A DNA stretch of 64,000 bases. Origin: Bacteroidota bacterium (GTDB taxonomy: Bacteria > Bacteroidota > Bacteroidia > CAIKAF01). How positions within the stretch are numbered: position 1 is the first letter of the stretch; each line of letters starts with the position of its first letter. The DNA lies in contig JAEZEQ010000042.1 in NCBI GenBank assembly GCA_023432985.1, positions 5,834-69,833 of the forward strand, written 5' to 3'. Below the pieces are notes generated by a model. The model had not been told where the DNA came from and did no database searches. It saw only the letters and a list, made by a program, of their open reading frames with translations. Positions 36,029 through 44,209 of the stretch are shown here, in pieces. A program made the position numbers and the translations under genes.

Positions 36029-36794
36029 ATCCTATTTCGAAAAAGAAAGACCACAACTGATATAAACCTATAGCCGCTACTATAAGTAGAACCATATTAC
36101 TGAATCTTTCTTCGGATATATGTTTTAATATCCTTTTCCCGAGGTAACTGCCTAAGAGACTCATCAGTATAAGTCCGGGGAATACCCATAACACTTCACG
36201 TTGTATGTACCCATTGAAAAAATAAACCCCGGTTCGCGCCAAATCAATGCCCAGATCTATCCATGCCGAACTGGCAATAAACACATCCTTTTCGAGCTGC
36301 ATGGCGCTCAGCACTAGACCGCGTATTGCTCCACCCGTACCAATAAATCCGGCTAAAAATCCGCTCGACAAACCTCCCAGAAAATAATTTTTCTCGGAAA
36401 TACGCAAGCGTTTATTCCTGAACAAAAGCATGAAAATACTTAGTCCAATCAATACAATAGCCAAAATCAACTTGAAAATATTACTTTGAATATACTGACT
36501 TAAATATGCGCCAATGATGACAAAAATCACCGAAGGTAAACCCAGCCAAAGCAAGAGTTTTCGATCTATATTCCGGCGAAACAGGTAAATTTTAAATAGA
36601 TTAGAAAATACATGAAACAGGGCAGTTACCCCCAAAACGGTAGAAAAGTCGAAAAACATGCCGGCCATGGGAACAAAGAGGACGGAGGAGCCAAAACCGC
36701 TGACCGTACCTAAAATTTCGGCCACTAATGCCAAAAAAAAGAAAAGCAAAATCTGCTCCCAACCTAAGGGAATACTTTGTATAAAATCCGACAC
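36027..36794 (-). CDS. TSUP (TauE/SafE) family membrane permease, ~255 aa
   Basis: Eight or so hydrophobic segments are visible. The first repeat has the family signature AEILGTVSGFGSSVLFVP, and the second has GLSSGFLAGFIGTGGAIRGL, the GFxGTGG type. TSUP proteins move sulfite, sulfonates, sulfoacetate or similar organic anions out of or into the cell; the substrate is not deducible here. The start is uncertain. The frame is open to 36923, but a TACTTTTG box at 36817-36824 implies a start downstream of it, and GTG at 36794 (VSDFIQSIPLG) is the best candidate. The divergent TetR gene may control it. Confidence 0.85.
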   Translation of the reverse strand: MSDFIQSIPLGWEQILLFFFLALVAEILGTVSGFGSSVLFVPMAGMFFDFSTVLGVTALFHVFSNLFKIYLFRRNIDRKLLLWLGLPSVIFVIIGAYLSQYIQSNIFKLILAIVLIGLSIFMLLFRNKRLRISEKNYFLGGLSSGFLAGFIGTGGAIRGLVLSAMQLEKDVFIASSAWIDLGIDLARTGVYFFNGYIQREVLWVFPGLILMSLLGSYLGKRILKHISEERFSNMVLLIVAAIGLYQLWSFFFEIG

Positions 36795-36816
36795 TAGCAA
36801 TACTCTGATTAAACGC

Positions 36817-36824
36817 CAAAAGTA
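36817..36824 (-). promoter_or_regulatory. -7 box TACTTTTG of the TSUP gene
   Basis: Exact TAnnTTTG match on the minus strand, 22 nt before the GTG at 36794. Confidence 0.4.
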
Positions 36825-37014
36825 AGCAATAATAAGACGATAAATGACTAAAAAACATCTTAAGCTAAAAATCTCCTTAGATAATCCCAAGGCGCTAAAG
36901 GAGCACATAAAACTGTCTAACAAACATATACAGATCCTTCGCTTCTACACAACAGCAAGTACACTATTTTTCACAAAGAAGTTGCATTGTTGAAAATTAT
37001 TAATAAATTGTGCT

Positions 37015-37590
37015 ATGGTAAGGGGGAAAATGAGGGACAAAAAAGTGGCTATTTACCAGGCTGCACTCAGACGGGTTAACCGTGTTGGTTATGGGGGATT
37101 AACCATGCAGGAACTCGCAAAAGATGCAAAATTAGCCACGGGTACGGTTTATCTGTACTTCGAAAACAAGGAAGACCTGGTCAATGAAATCATTATGGAC
37201 ACAAAGTCGGAAATGATGGAAACCATTTATAAGGACACAGAGGAAAACGAACCCTTGTATCCTTATTTCAAAAAGATAGTTTCAAATTATTTGGACTATG
37301 GGACCACGCATACCGATAAGATTATTTTTCTGGAACAATTCTACCGATCGGAATTCTTGACCAATGAGACAAGGAGCTCGCTTAAAGAAATTTGGATGCC
37401 TTTCTTCCAATACCTTTGTGCGCCCAGAAACGAAATGTTACTCAAGGATTCCAACAGAGAAATAATGTTGTCCGGATTTGAAGGCGCGATAAGGCAAATC
37501 ATCCTGAACATCAACAGTTCGAATCTGCCTTATACAAAACTGCTCAGAGATCAGATTGTAGATATGCTCTGGTCTTCCATACGCAGATAA
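37015..37590 (+). CDS. TetR/AcrR family transcriptional regulator, 191 aa
   Basis: The N-terminal TetR helix-turn-helix spans about residues 10-55: AIYQAALRRVNRVGYGGLTMQ, in part (ALRRVNRVGYGGL), then ELAKDAKLATGTVYLYFENKEDLV, in part (GTVYLYFENKEDL). The last phrase is the classic recognition-helix signature. The C-terminal ligand-binding domain has no recognisable specificity. It is transcribed divergently from the TSUP permease, an arrangement typical of a repressor with its own target transporter. About 220 bp separate the genes, enough for shared operators, though I could not identify a convincing dyad. Confidence 0.9.
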   Translation: MVRGKMRDKKVAIYQAALRRVNRVGYGGLTMQELAKDAKLATGTVYLYFENKEDLVNEIIMDTKSEMMETIYKDTEENEPLYPYFKKIVSNYLDYGTTHTDKIIFLEQFYRSEFLTNETRSSLKEIWMPFFQYLCAPRNEMLLKDSNREIMLSGFEGAIRQIILNINSSNLPYTKLLRDQIVDMLWSSIRR

Positions 37591-37607
37591 TAGGCCTTTT
37601 TCATTTC

Positions 37608-37640
37608 CTGAAAACAGTAAAACTATACTCTGTTTTCTGT
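37608..37640. other. Inverted repeat GAAAACAG ... CTGTTTTC
   Basis: An 8-bp inverted repeat with a 12-nt spacer shortly after the TetR gene. It may be a weak terminator, though no long T-run follows, or an operator for the next gene. The rest of 37591-37781 is AT-rich, and I see nothing else there. Confidence 0.3.
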
Positions 37641-37781
37641 AAACATCCCAGCGTTATTCTTCAATAAGGCAGTATATTTCTATTGAAAATCAGCATACTA
37701 AATCCCGATTTCAAAAAGAGTTTTATTAATAATATGCCTATTGAAAGGGGTTTTGTATTTTTACCCAAATAATTTCCTTTA

Positions 37782-38891
37782 ATGAACATGTTTTCTTTAT
37801 TACGAATACCCGCAGCCATCGAGCTCCCTTTTTCAATTCATATTACAGGCGATCCTAAAAAAGATGCCGAATATGTTCTGTTGGGATTGGCTCTTTGTGT
37901 ATTGTTGTTAATCATCACCATTAGTATTTTGGTGATTGTTGCTTTGCGAAAAAACAAAAAGAAAAATGCGATTGTAGCCAAAGAAAAGCCTAGCAGAAAA
38001 CAAGAAATTTCTAAAACAGAAAAAACAAAGGCGACTATTCAGGCTGAGAAAAATAACGATCAAAAATACAGTCCGCCTATCGAAAAACCAAAAGAAAAGG
38101 CACCTGAAAATCAAGCTCCGCCCACTCCACCCAAACCGGAAGAAATAAAGGAGGAAAAAGTAGCAGAGTCAACAAAAAAAGAGGAAAAAGCACCGGAGAA
38201 AAAAGAGGAAGCCAAGCCCCAATCCGCACCCGATAAAATGGAGGAAATCCGCTTACGTTTGGCCGAGATAGCTAAAAACAAAAAAGAAAATCCGGATATA
38301 TACAAGGATGTAGTACTACCGAAATTGGATGAGAATTTTGCCAAAACCGTAAGTAAAGAAGAGGCCGGTTTAAGTGGAGAAGCCTATGAAGAACATGAAA
38401 CCGAGATAGTAGATGAAAGCAGCCCGGAACAAAGCAATTCAGAAGTAGAACAAAGTCCGGTGCACAATCACCCTAAACCTGAGCAGGCCTATAATTATGA
38501 ACGCGAATTGCAGGATTTAAAAACCGATTTAGACATAGTCATTCCGGTTAGCGATTCCGATTATAAAATAGAAGAAGAAGAACATATCGAAAGTCCGTCC
38601 GACCCTGAAAATGCAACATATACAACGGAAAATACAGAGACAGAGACGGGCTATGAACCGGAAAAAGAATTGCAGCAATTAGACACAGATTTAGATATAG
38701 AAAATCCGGTTAGTGATTCCGATTATAAAATAGAAGAAGAGCAATTAGAAATTATATCCGAAGAGAATAGCCGGGAAGAGAATTCGGCACAGCAGCAAAT
38801 TCCATCATCGCATGCGGGCAATTTTCAAAACAGTCGACTTCCGTTAAAGCGGCTTACTTTCGCTGAGTGGATGGAAAATTTCAAAAATTAA
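37782..38891 (+). CDS. Membrane-anchored acidic/Pro-Lys-rich protein with internal duplication, 369 aa
   Basis: I recognise no family. One transmembrane segment lies at about residues 30-52 (VLLGLALCVLLLIITISIL), followed by a basic stretch (RKNKKKN). About 100 residues rich in Lys, Glu and Pro are probably disordered. The C-terminal third is acidic and holds two copies of a ~30-residue unit, [ND]Y-E-x-E-L-Q-x-L-x-T-D-L-D-I-x-x-P-V-S-D-S-D-Y-K-I-E-E-E, at about 38489-38580 and 38648-38740. It ends with LTFAEWMENFKN. The cytoplasmic acidic tail could bind a partner. The next gene starts 1 bp after the stop, so the two are coupled. Confidence 0.65.
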   Translation: MNMFSLLRIPAAIELPFSIHITGDPKKDAEYVLLGLALCVLLLIITISILVIVALRKNKKKNAIVAKEKPSRKQEISKTEKTKATIQAEKNNDQKYSPPIEKPKEKAPENQAPPTPPKPEEIKEEKVAESTKKEEKAPEKKEEAKPQSAPDKMEEIRLRLAEIAKNKKENPDIYKDVVLPKLDENFAKTVSKEEAGLSGEAYEEHETEIVDESSPEQSNSEVEQSPVHNHPKPEQAYNYERELQDLKTDLDIVIPVSDSDYKIEEEEHIESPSDPENATYTTENTETETGYEPEKELQQLDTDLDIENPVSDSDYKIEEEQLEIISEENSREENSAQQQIPSSHAGNFQNSRLPLKRLTFAEWMENFKN

Positions 38892-38892
38892 T

Positions 38893-39408
38893 ATGCCTTT
38901 GCGTATAGCATATTTTCTCATTAGTGCATGGGCTTATATAGCTTTGGCCAATGCGCAAAACACAAGCATGAGTGCGGCTTTTGACCCGCCCGGCAGATCT
39001 CGGTTCTATTTTAATCCGGGTGATGAAATCCGACTTAAAATCAAAGGCGAAGATCGCAGTCAGACCTATTATATTACCCAAATCAGCGAGCAGGGTTTAT
39101 TGCTTGAAAACAGATATTTGGCTTCTTTTTCGGATATAGAACGTATTACCTTATATCCGCGCAGGCCCTTGCGATCGTTAAAGGGTATATTATTGGGTGG
39201 GGGTGTATTATTTCCTGTAACGGGCATAACGACCGAACTCTTATTAAAGACCATGGAGCCTATAGACATAGCCTATTATGGGGCATCCGCAACGCCATTT
39301 CTATTTGCTTATATGGGCATTCGATTAAACGAGCGTTATGGGGTAAGCTATCGCAGCAAAAAGAACAAAATCAAACCTGTTATTTACAAAGCTCCATATA
39401 GTTGGTAA
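38893..39408 (+). CDS. Hypothetical exported protein, 171 aa
   Basis: The N-terminal signal MPLRIAYFLISAWAYIALANA is followed by a soluble domain with a small-barrel look (GDEIRLKIKGEDRSQTYYI, in part RLKIKGEDRS). A hydrophobic pair of segments appears near residues 98-115 and 128-145. No family recognised. The start is 1 bp after the acidic membrane protein, so they share a transcript. It converges with dnaK, and a 13-bp stem-loop lies just after its stop. Confidence 0.55.
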   Translation: MPLRIAYFLISAWAYIALANAQNTSMSAAFDPPGRSRFYFNPGDEIRLKIKGEDRSQTYYITQISEQGLLLENRYLASFSDIERITLYPRRPLRSLKGILLGGGVLFPVTGITTELLLKTMEPIDIAYYGASATPFLFAYMGIRLNERYGVSYRSKKNKIKPVIYKAPYSW

Positions 39409-39440
39409 AAAAAATGACTTCCTTGTTAAGGAAGTCATTT
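39405..39440 (-). terminator. dnaK terminator (13-bp perfect stem)
   Basis: AAATGACTTCCTT/AAGGAAGTCATTT with a 3-nt loop. On the minus strand it runs into eight T, so it terminates dnaK. It may also act on the convergent plus-strand gene, which has only a short T-run. Confidence 0.85.
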
Positions 39441-39464
39441 CGAAAATATAGGTTAAAGCAAATT

Positions 39465-41357
39465 TTAATTCTTCACTTCTTCAAATTCAACATCGGTAGT
39501 ATTATCTCCGGGCTGACTATTTCCTTCTTGCGTATCCGTAGCTTGTGCGCCGGCATCAGCATTCTGATACATAGCCGTTGCAGCAGCTTGGAATAGCGTA
39601 TTCAAGCGTTCCATAGCCTCGTCGATTTTATCCATATCCTTGGCTTCATGCACCTTTTTCAATTCAGCCACAGCCTCTTCAATTGCAGGTTTTTGATCGG
39701 CAGGAATTTTATCGCCATTTTCTTTCAATTGTTTTTCAATTTCAAAAACCATAGCATCGGCTCTGTTGAGTTTTTCAACGCGTTCGCGCTCATTTTTATC
39801 GGCTTCGGCATTGGCTTCGGCTTCGGCTTTCATTTTGTTGATTTCGTCCTGGCTTAGCCCGCTGCTGGCTTCGATGCGGATACGTTGTTCTTTTCCGGTT
39901 GCTTTATCTTTAGCCGACACATTCAAGATACCATTCGCGTCTATATCGAAGGTAACCTCTATTTGAGGTACTCCTCTTGGTGCGGATGGAATACCATCTA
40001 AATGGAATTTACCGATTGTGCGGTTATGTTGAGCCATGGGTCTTTCTCCTTGCAATACGTGAATTTCAACCGAAGTTTGTCCGTCGCTCGCTGTAGAGAA
40101 TGTTTCAGACTTACGCGTAGGAATGGTTGTATTGGATTCAATAAGGCGGGTAAATACGCCACCATAGGTTTCGATTCCTAATGAAAGAGGAGTTACATCC
40201 AGCAACAATACATCCGTAACATCACCTGACAATACACCACCTTGAATTGCGGCACCAAGGGCAACCACTTCATCGGGGTTTACACTTCGGTTTGGAACTT
40301 TTCCGAAAAATTTCTCCACGGCCGCTTGAATAGCAGGAATACGTGTTGAGCCACCTACGAGAATTACTTCGTCAATATCACTCACTTTCAATCCGGCTTT
40401 TTCCAAAGAAGTGCGACAAGGAGCAATAGTACGCTCTACCAGGTCAGCAACCAATTGTTCGAATTTAGCGCGTGAAAGAGTGCGAACCAGGTGACGCGGC
40501 ACATTATCTACAACCGTAATATAAGGCAAATTTATCTCCGTTTGAACGGCATTTGACAATTCTACTTTTGCTTTTTCGGCAGCTTCTTTCAAGCGTTGCA
40601 AAGCCATTGGGTCTTTACGCAGATCTACACCATCTGAAGATTTAAACTCATCGGCCAACCAATCTATAATTTTTTGGTCGAAATCATCCCCACCAAGATG
40701 GGTATCTCCTTCTGTAGCTTTCACTTCGAATACGCCATCGCCCAATTCGAGCACCGATACGTCATGTGTACCACCTCCACAGTCGAAAACAACGACTTTA
40801 CTGTCTTTATTTTGTTTATCGAGACCATATGCCAAAGCTGCGGCAGTAGGCTCGTTAATGATACGCAATACTTTCAGGCCTGCAATTTCGCCCGCTTCTT
40901 TCGTAGCCTGACGTTGTGAGTCGTTGAAATAAGCCGGTACGGTAATCACCGCTTCAGACACAGATTCACCCAAAAAATCCTCGGCAGTTTGCTTCATTTT
41001 CTGAAGAATCATAGCCGAAATTTCTTGCGGGGTATAAGAACGATCATCAATAGCAACTCGGGGCGTATTATTATCGCCTTTAATTACTTTATAAGGCACA
41101 TTGGTTATTTCCTTTTCTACTTCGCCAAAACTGCTTCCCATAAAACGTTTGATGGAATATATCGTTTTGGTCGGATTGGTCACCGCTTGACGTTTAGCCG
41201 GTTTCCCAACCTTGCGCTCACCGTTGTCCATAAAAGCAACCATAGAAGGAGTAGTGCGATCCCCTTCATTATTTTCAATAATGCGGGGTTGACTTCCTTC
41301 CATAACGGCCACACATGAGTTGGTCGTTCCTAAGTCTATTCCTATTATCTTTCCCAT
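39465..41357 (-). CDS. dnaK: Molecular chaperone DnaK (Hsp70)
   Basis: The 630-aa cytosolic Hsp70 has the phosphate-1 motif GIDLGTTNSCVAV at residues 5-17, VITVPAYFNDSQRQATK, VFDCGGGTHDVSVLELG (in part CGGGTHDVS) and VGGSTRIPAIQ. The substrate-binding domain carries LLLDVTPLSLGIET. The lid is helical, and the disordered tail ends TTDVEFEEVKN with the usual acidic EEV-like terminus. No grpE or dnaJ is adjacent, so dnaK stands alone here. A TGCCA-ACA-TGGCA dyad lies about 105-117 bp upstream of the start. A strong terminator follows. Confidence 0.98.
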   Translation of the reverse strand: MGKIIGIDLGTTNSCVAVMEGSQPRIIENNEGDRTTPSMVAFMDNGERKVGKPAKRQAVTNPTKTIYSIKRFMGSSFGEVEKEITNVPYKVIKGDNNTPRVAIDDRSYTPQEISAMILQKMKQTAEDFLGESVSEAVITVPAYFNDSQRQATKEAGEIAGLKVLRIINEPTAAALAYGLDKQNKDSKVVVFDCGGGTHDVSVLELGDGVFEVKATEGDTHLGGDDFDQKIIDWLADEFKSSDGVDLRKDPMALQRLKEAAEKAKVELSNAVQTEINLPYITVVDNVPRHLVRTLSRAKFEQLVADLVERTIAPCRTSLEKAGLKVSDIDEVILVGGSTRIPAIQAAVEKFFGKVPNRSVNPDEVVALGAAIQGGVLSGDVTDVLLLDVTPLSLGIETYGGVFTRLIESNTTIPTRKSETFSTASDGQTSVEIHVLQGERPMAQHNRTIGKFHLDGIPSAPRGVPQIEVTFDIDANGILNVSAKDKATGKEQRIRIEASSGLSQDEINKMKAEAEANAEADKNERERVEKLNRADAMVFEIEKQLKENGDKIPADQKPAIEEAVAELKKVHEAKDMDKIDEAMERLNTLFQAAATAMYQNADAGAQATDTQEGNSQPGDNTTDVEFEEVKN

Positions 41358-41461
41358 AATTAAGTTTTTTATAAAATTCTATTGGCAAATAATCAAACTC
41401 TATGCCGTAGTTGCTTTGACTCCTTTTCTGAAAAAAATGTCAGAAAAATGGGAAAATAATA

Positions 41462-41474
41462 TGCCAACATGGCA
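41462..41474. promoter_or_regulatory. Dyad TGCCA-N3-TGGCA upstream of dnaK
   Basis: Perfect 5-bp arms with a 3-nt spacer, 105-117 bp before the dnaK ATG. It could be a heat-shock or other operator. It is not a CIRCE element (TTAGCACTC-N9-GAGTGCTAA). Confidence 0.3.
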
Positions 41475-41530
41475 CAAAGTGACAAAAAAATGACAGAGTT
41501 AGTCAGGACAATAAATATGAAACAGGCTTT

Positions 41531-41565
41531 AAACAAAATAAGCCGCTCTATAATTAGAACGGCTT
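41531..41565 (-). terminator. Terminator after tRNA-Gln
   Basis: On the minus strand AAGCCGTTCTA pairs with TAGAGCGGCTT (11 bp including one U-G) around a 4-nt loop, then ATTTTGTTT. It starts 6 bp after the tRNA 3' end. Confidence 0.75.
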
Positions 41566-41571
41566 ATCAAG

Positions 41572-41642
41572 TTGCCCGAGATGGATTCGAACCACCACAG
41601 TCAGTACCAAAAACTGAAGTCCTGCCATTAGACGATCGGGCA
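41572..41642 (-). tRNA. tRNA-Gln (anticodon UUG)
   Basis: The cloverleaf fits on the minus strand. The acceptor pairs TGCCCGA/TCGGGCA and has discriminator A. The D-arm is GTC...GAC. The anticodon stem TCAGT/ACTGA carries loop TTTTGGT with TTG at 34-36. The T-arm is GGTGG-TTCGAAT-CCATC. CCA is not encoded. The gene has its own consensus promoter and a terminator. This tRNA is an expected substrate of the MnmA encoded at 25.3-26.4 kb. Confidence 0.95.
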
Positions 41643-41652
41643 ATTGCGGCTG

Positions 41653-41683
41653 CAAAGATAAGTACAAAAATATATTTTGCAAA
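41653..41683 (-). promoter_or_regulatory. Consensus promoter TTTG-N19-TATCTTTG of tRNA-Gln
   Basis: Both elements match exactly with 19-nt spacing on the minus strand, placing the transcription start a few bases before the tRNA. It lies between the atpG stop and the tRNA. Confidence 0.7.
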
Positions 41684-41689
41684 TATTTT

Positions 41690-42568
41690 TTAGCCTTTTA
41701 ATGCTTCAGCACCACCTACAATTTCCAAAATTTCGTTGGTAATTGCAGCCTGACGAGCTTTATTATAACTCAATTTCAATTCATTAAGCAAAGTTCCTGC
41801 ATTATCCGTAGCTTTATGCATTGCGGTCATACGGGCACCATGTTCTGCAGCTTGAGAATCCAATATCACCTTAAAAAACTGTGTTTTCAAGGAAGCAGGA
41901 ATCAAGTTATATACAATTTCTTCTTTACTGGGCTGATAAATATATTCAGCGCTTACGATTGTTTCATTAGATTCTGCATTGGGTGTAAGGGGAAGAAATA
42001 CTTCTTCTTTGGTAAGAATACTTGCAGCACTTTGAAACTCGTTATACACAACAATCACTTTATCAAAAAGCTTGTCGGCGAAGAGTCCCATTACCATTTC
42101 GGCAATTTCATTGGCATTTGCAAATGTGGGTTTATCAACGATCTCATCGAAACGAGCGCGCATTTTCACATTTTTCTTGGCAAAAACATTGGCTACATTT
42201 CTACCAATACAAATCACTTCCAGATTACCTGCATCTACATATTCTTTATGTTGATCTAAGACCAACTGAGCCTTCTTGGCCACATTGGCATTAAAAGCAC
42301 CACATAGACCTTTATTTGCAGAAACAGCAATAAGCAATACCCGTTTCACGTCGCGCACTTCGGTATAGGGGCTTTCGGTATCCGAAGAAACAGAACCACT
42401 CAAATTATTCAAAATCTCCTTAAGCTTATTGGCATAAGGGCGCATTTTGATAATATTGTCCTGTGCTCTCTTCAGCTTAGCAGCAGATACCAGCTTCATG
42501 GCAGACGTAATCTGTCTTGTAGAGGAAACCGAACTAATTCTGTTGCGTACTTCTTTTAAGCTAGCCAT
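41690..42568 (-). CDS. atpG: ATP synthase F1 subunit gamma
   Basis: The 292-aa rotor shaft of F1 starts MASLKEVRNRISSVSSTRQITSAMKLV, here in part (RISSVSSTRQITSAMKLV), the conserved N-terminal coiled-coil. It ends with NKARQAAITNEILEIVGGAEAL, in part (RQAAITNEILEIVGGA), the other strand of the coiled-coil. The central Rossmann-like domain has SANKGLCGAFN. It is the last gene of the atp operon. A strong hairpin sits in the 49-bp gap after atpA. The operon lacks atpD and atpC after it, unlike E. coli. Confidence 0.97.
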   Translation of the reverse strand: MASLKEVRNRISSVSSTRQITSAMKLVSAAKLKRAQDNIIKMRPYANKLKEILNNLSGSVSSDTESPYTEVRDVKRVLLIAVSANKGLCGAFNANVAKKAQLVLDQHKEYVDAGNLEVICIGRNVANVFAKKNVKMRARFDEIVDKPTFANANEIAEMVMGLFADKLFDKVIVVYNEFQSAASILTKEEVFLPLTPNAESNETIVSAEYIYQPSKEEIVYNLIPASLKTQFFKVILDSQAAEHGARMTAMHKATDNAGTLLNELKLSYNKARQAAITNEILEIVGGAEALKG

Positions 42569-42583
42569 ATTATTTCATTAAAA

Positions 42584-42606
42584 TCCGCCTGCCTTAAGCA
42601 GGCGGA
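42584..42606 (-). other. Intercistronic hairpin between atpA and atpG
   Basis: A perfect 9-bp stem TCCGCCTGC/GCAGGCGGA with loop CTTAA (read on the plus strand), GC-rich in AT-rich DNA. On the minus strand it is followed by TTTTAAT, so it could be a partial terminator or an mRNA-stabilising element that tunes gamma relative to alpha. Confidence 0.6.
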
Positions 42607-42617
42607 AAATCAGTATA

Positions 42618-44198
42618 TTATTTAGCAAATTTTGCAGAAACTTCCTTGGCTACTTTCTCAAGTATGCCTGTAATTCCGTCATCAAATTTTCCTGCTTTAA
42701 GTGCATCTAGTGTGTCTCTGTATTGTGCATCTAAAACAGACAGATAATCGGATTGAAATTCTCTTACTTTATTTACGGGTACATCTTTCAAAAGATTCTT
42801 GGTACCGGCATAAATAATTGCAATTTGTTTTTCAACGGTCATCGGACTAAACTGGGCTTGTTTAAGGATTTCCACGTTACGTGCCCCTTTATCCAATACC
42901 ATTTTAGTAGCTGCATCTAAATCGGAACCGAATTTGGCAAATGCTTCCAATTCGCGATACTGAGCTTGATCTAATTTCAATGTTCCGGCCACTTTTTTCA
43001 TCGATTTAATCTGTGCATTACCCCCCACACGAGATACCGAAATACCTACGTTAATCGCGGGACGTACACCGGAGTTAAATAAATTTGATTCCAAAAATAT
43101 CTGACCATCGGTAATAGAAATCACGTTTGTCGGAATATAAGCAGAAACGTCACCGGCTTGTGTTTCGATAATTGGAAGTGCGGTAAGCGACCCTCCACCT
43201 TTCACTTTACCTTTCAAGCTCTCTGGTAAATCGTTCATTTCAGCCGCAATCTGATCATTATTGATCACCTTAGCCGCACGCTCGAGCAAACGACTATGCA
43301 AGAAGAAAACATCACCCGGATAGGCTTCACGTCCCGGGGGACGACGAAGCAACAAGGAAACCTCACGATAGGCAACGGCTTGTTTCGACAAATCATCATA
43401 TACAATAAGTGCAGGACGACCTGTATCTCTGAAATATTCACCGATAGCACAACCTGCAAATGGAGCGTAGAACTGCATTGGAGCAGGCTCAGAAGCAGAA
43501 GCAGATACGATAACCGTATAAGCCAATGCACCGGCATCTTCAAGTGTTTTAGCAATAGAAGCTACGGTAGAACCTTTTTGTCCGATAGCTACATATATAC
43601 AGAATACCGGTTCTCCGGCATCATAAAATTCTTTCTGATTGATAATGGTATCTAAAGCAATCGCGGTTTTACCAATTTGACGGTCACCAATGATAAGCTC
43701 ACGTTGTCCACGTCCGATCGGAATCATGGCATCGATAGATTTGATACCTGTTTGCAATGGCTCATTCACCGGCTGACGATAAATAACCCCGGGAGCTTTA
43801 CGCTCCAATGGCATTAAAATCTTTTCGCCGCTGATAGGACCTTTACCGTCGATAGGCGTACCAAGGGTATCCACAACGCGACCCAACATGCCTTCAGAAA
43901 CGGGAATAGATGCAATTTCACCCAATCTTTTTACAGACTGACCTTCACGAATTGTACCTGAAGCACCTAATAAAACCGCACCTACGTTATCCTCTTCCAG
44001 GTTAAGTACGATACCGCGCACCCCATTTTCAAATTCAATTAATTCTCCGGCCTGAACACTGTTCAATCCATAAATACGGGCAATACCGTCTCCCACCTGA
44101 AGCACGGTTCCTACCTCTTCGAGTTGAGCACCTGTCTTGAAACCAGATAATTGCTCTCTTAATATTGCGGATACTTCCGCCGGTTTAATTTCTGCCAT
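42618..44198 (-). CDS. atpA: ATP synthase F1 subunit alpha
   Basis: The 526-aa non-catalytic nucleotide-binding subunit has an N-terminal beta-barrel, then Walker A GDRQIGKTA near residues 170-178. It also has the PGREAYPGDVFFLHSRLLERAA block (in part REAYPGDVFFLHSR), SITDGQIFLES and SRVGGNAQIKSMKKVAG (in part VGGNAQ). It starts 11 bp after atpH. The catalytic beta subunit gene is not in the window, so it must be encoded elsewhere on the chromosome. Confidence 0.98.
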   Translation of the reverse strand: MAEIKPAEVSAILREQLSGFKTGAQLEEVGTVLQVGDGIARIYGLNSVQAGELIEFENGVRGIVLNLEEDNVGAVLLGASGTIREGQSVKRLGEIASIPVSEGMLGRVVDTLGTPIDGKGPISGEKILMPLERKAPGVIYRQPVNEPLQTGIKSIDAMIPIGRGQRELIIGDRQIGKTAIALDTIINQKEFYDAGEPVFCIYVAIGQKGSTVASIAKTLEDAGALAYTVIVSASASEPAPMQFYAPFAGCAIGEYFRDTGRPALIVYDDLSKQAVAYREVSLLLRRPPGREAYPGDVFFLHSRLLERAAKVINNDQIAAEMNDLPESLKGKVKGGGSLTALPIIETQAGDVSAYIPTNVISITDGQIFLESNLFNSGVRPAINVGISVSRVGGNAQIKSMKKVAGTLKLDQAQYRELEAFAKFGSDLDAATKMVLDKGARNVEILKQAQFSPMTVEKQIAIIYAGTKNLLKDVPVNKVREFQSDYLSVLDAQYRDTLDALKAGKFDDGITGILEKVAKEVSAKFAK

Positions 44199-44209
44199 GT
44201 AGCGAGATA

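Noticed and set aside
41390..41500. Sigma-54 type promoter before dnaK
   Set aside because: TGGCATATTATTTTCC only loosely resembles TGGCAC-N5-TTGCA; the key GC element is wrong.
41469..41693. 74-codon plus-strand frame between dnaK and atpG
   Set aside because: It runs across the tRNA-Gln gene and its terminator in antisense and is therefore not a protein gene.
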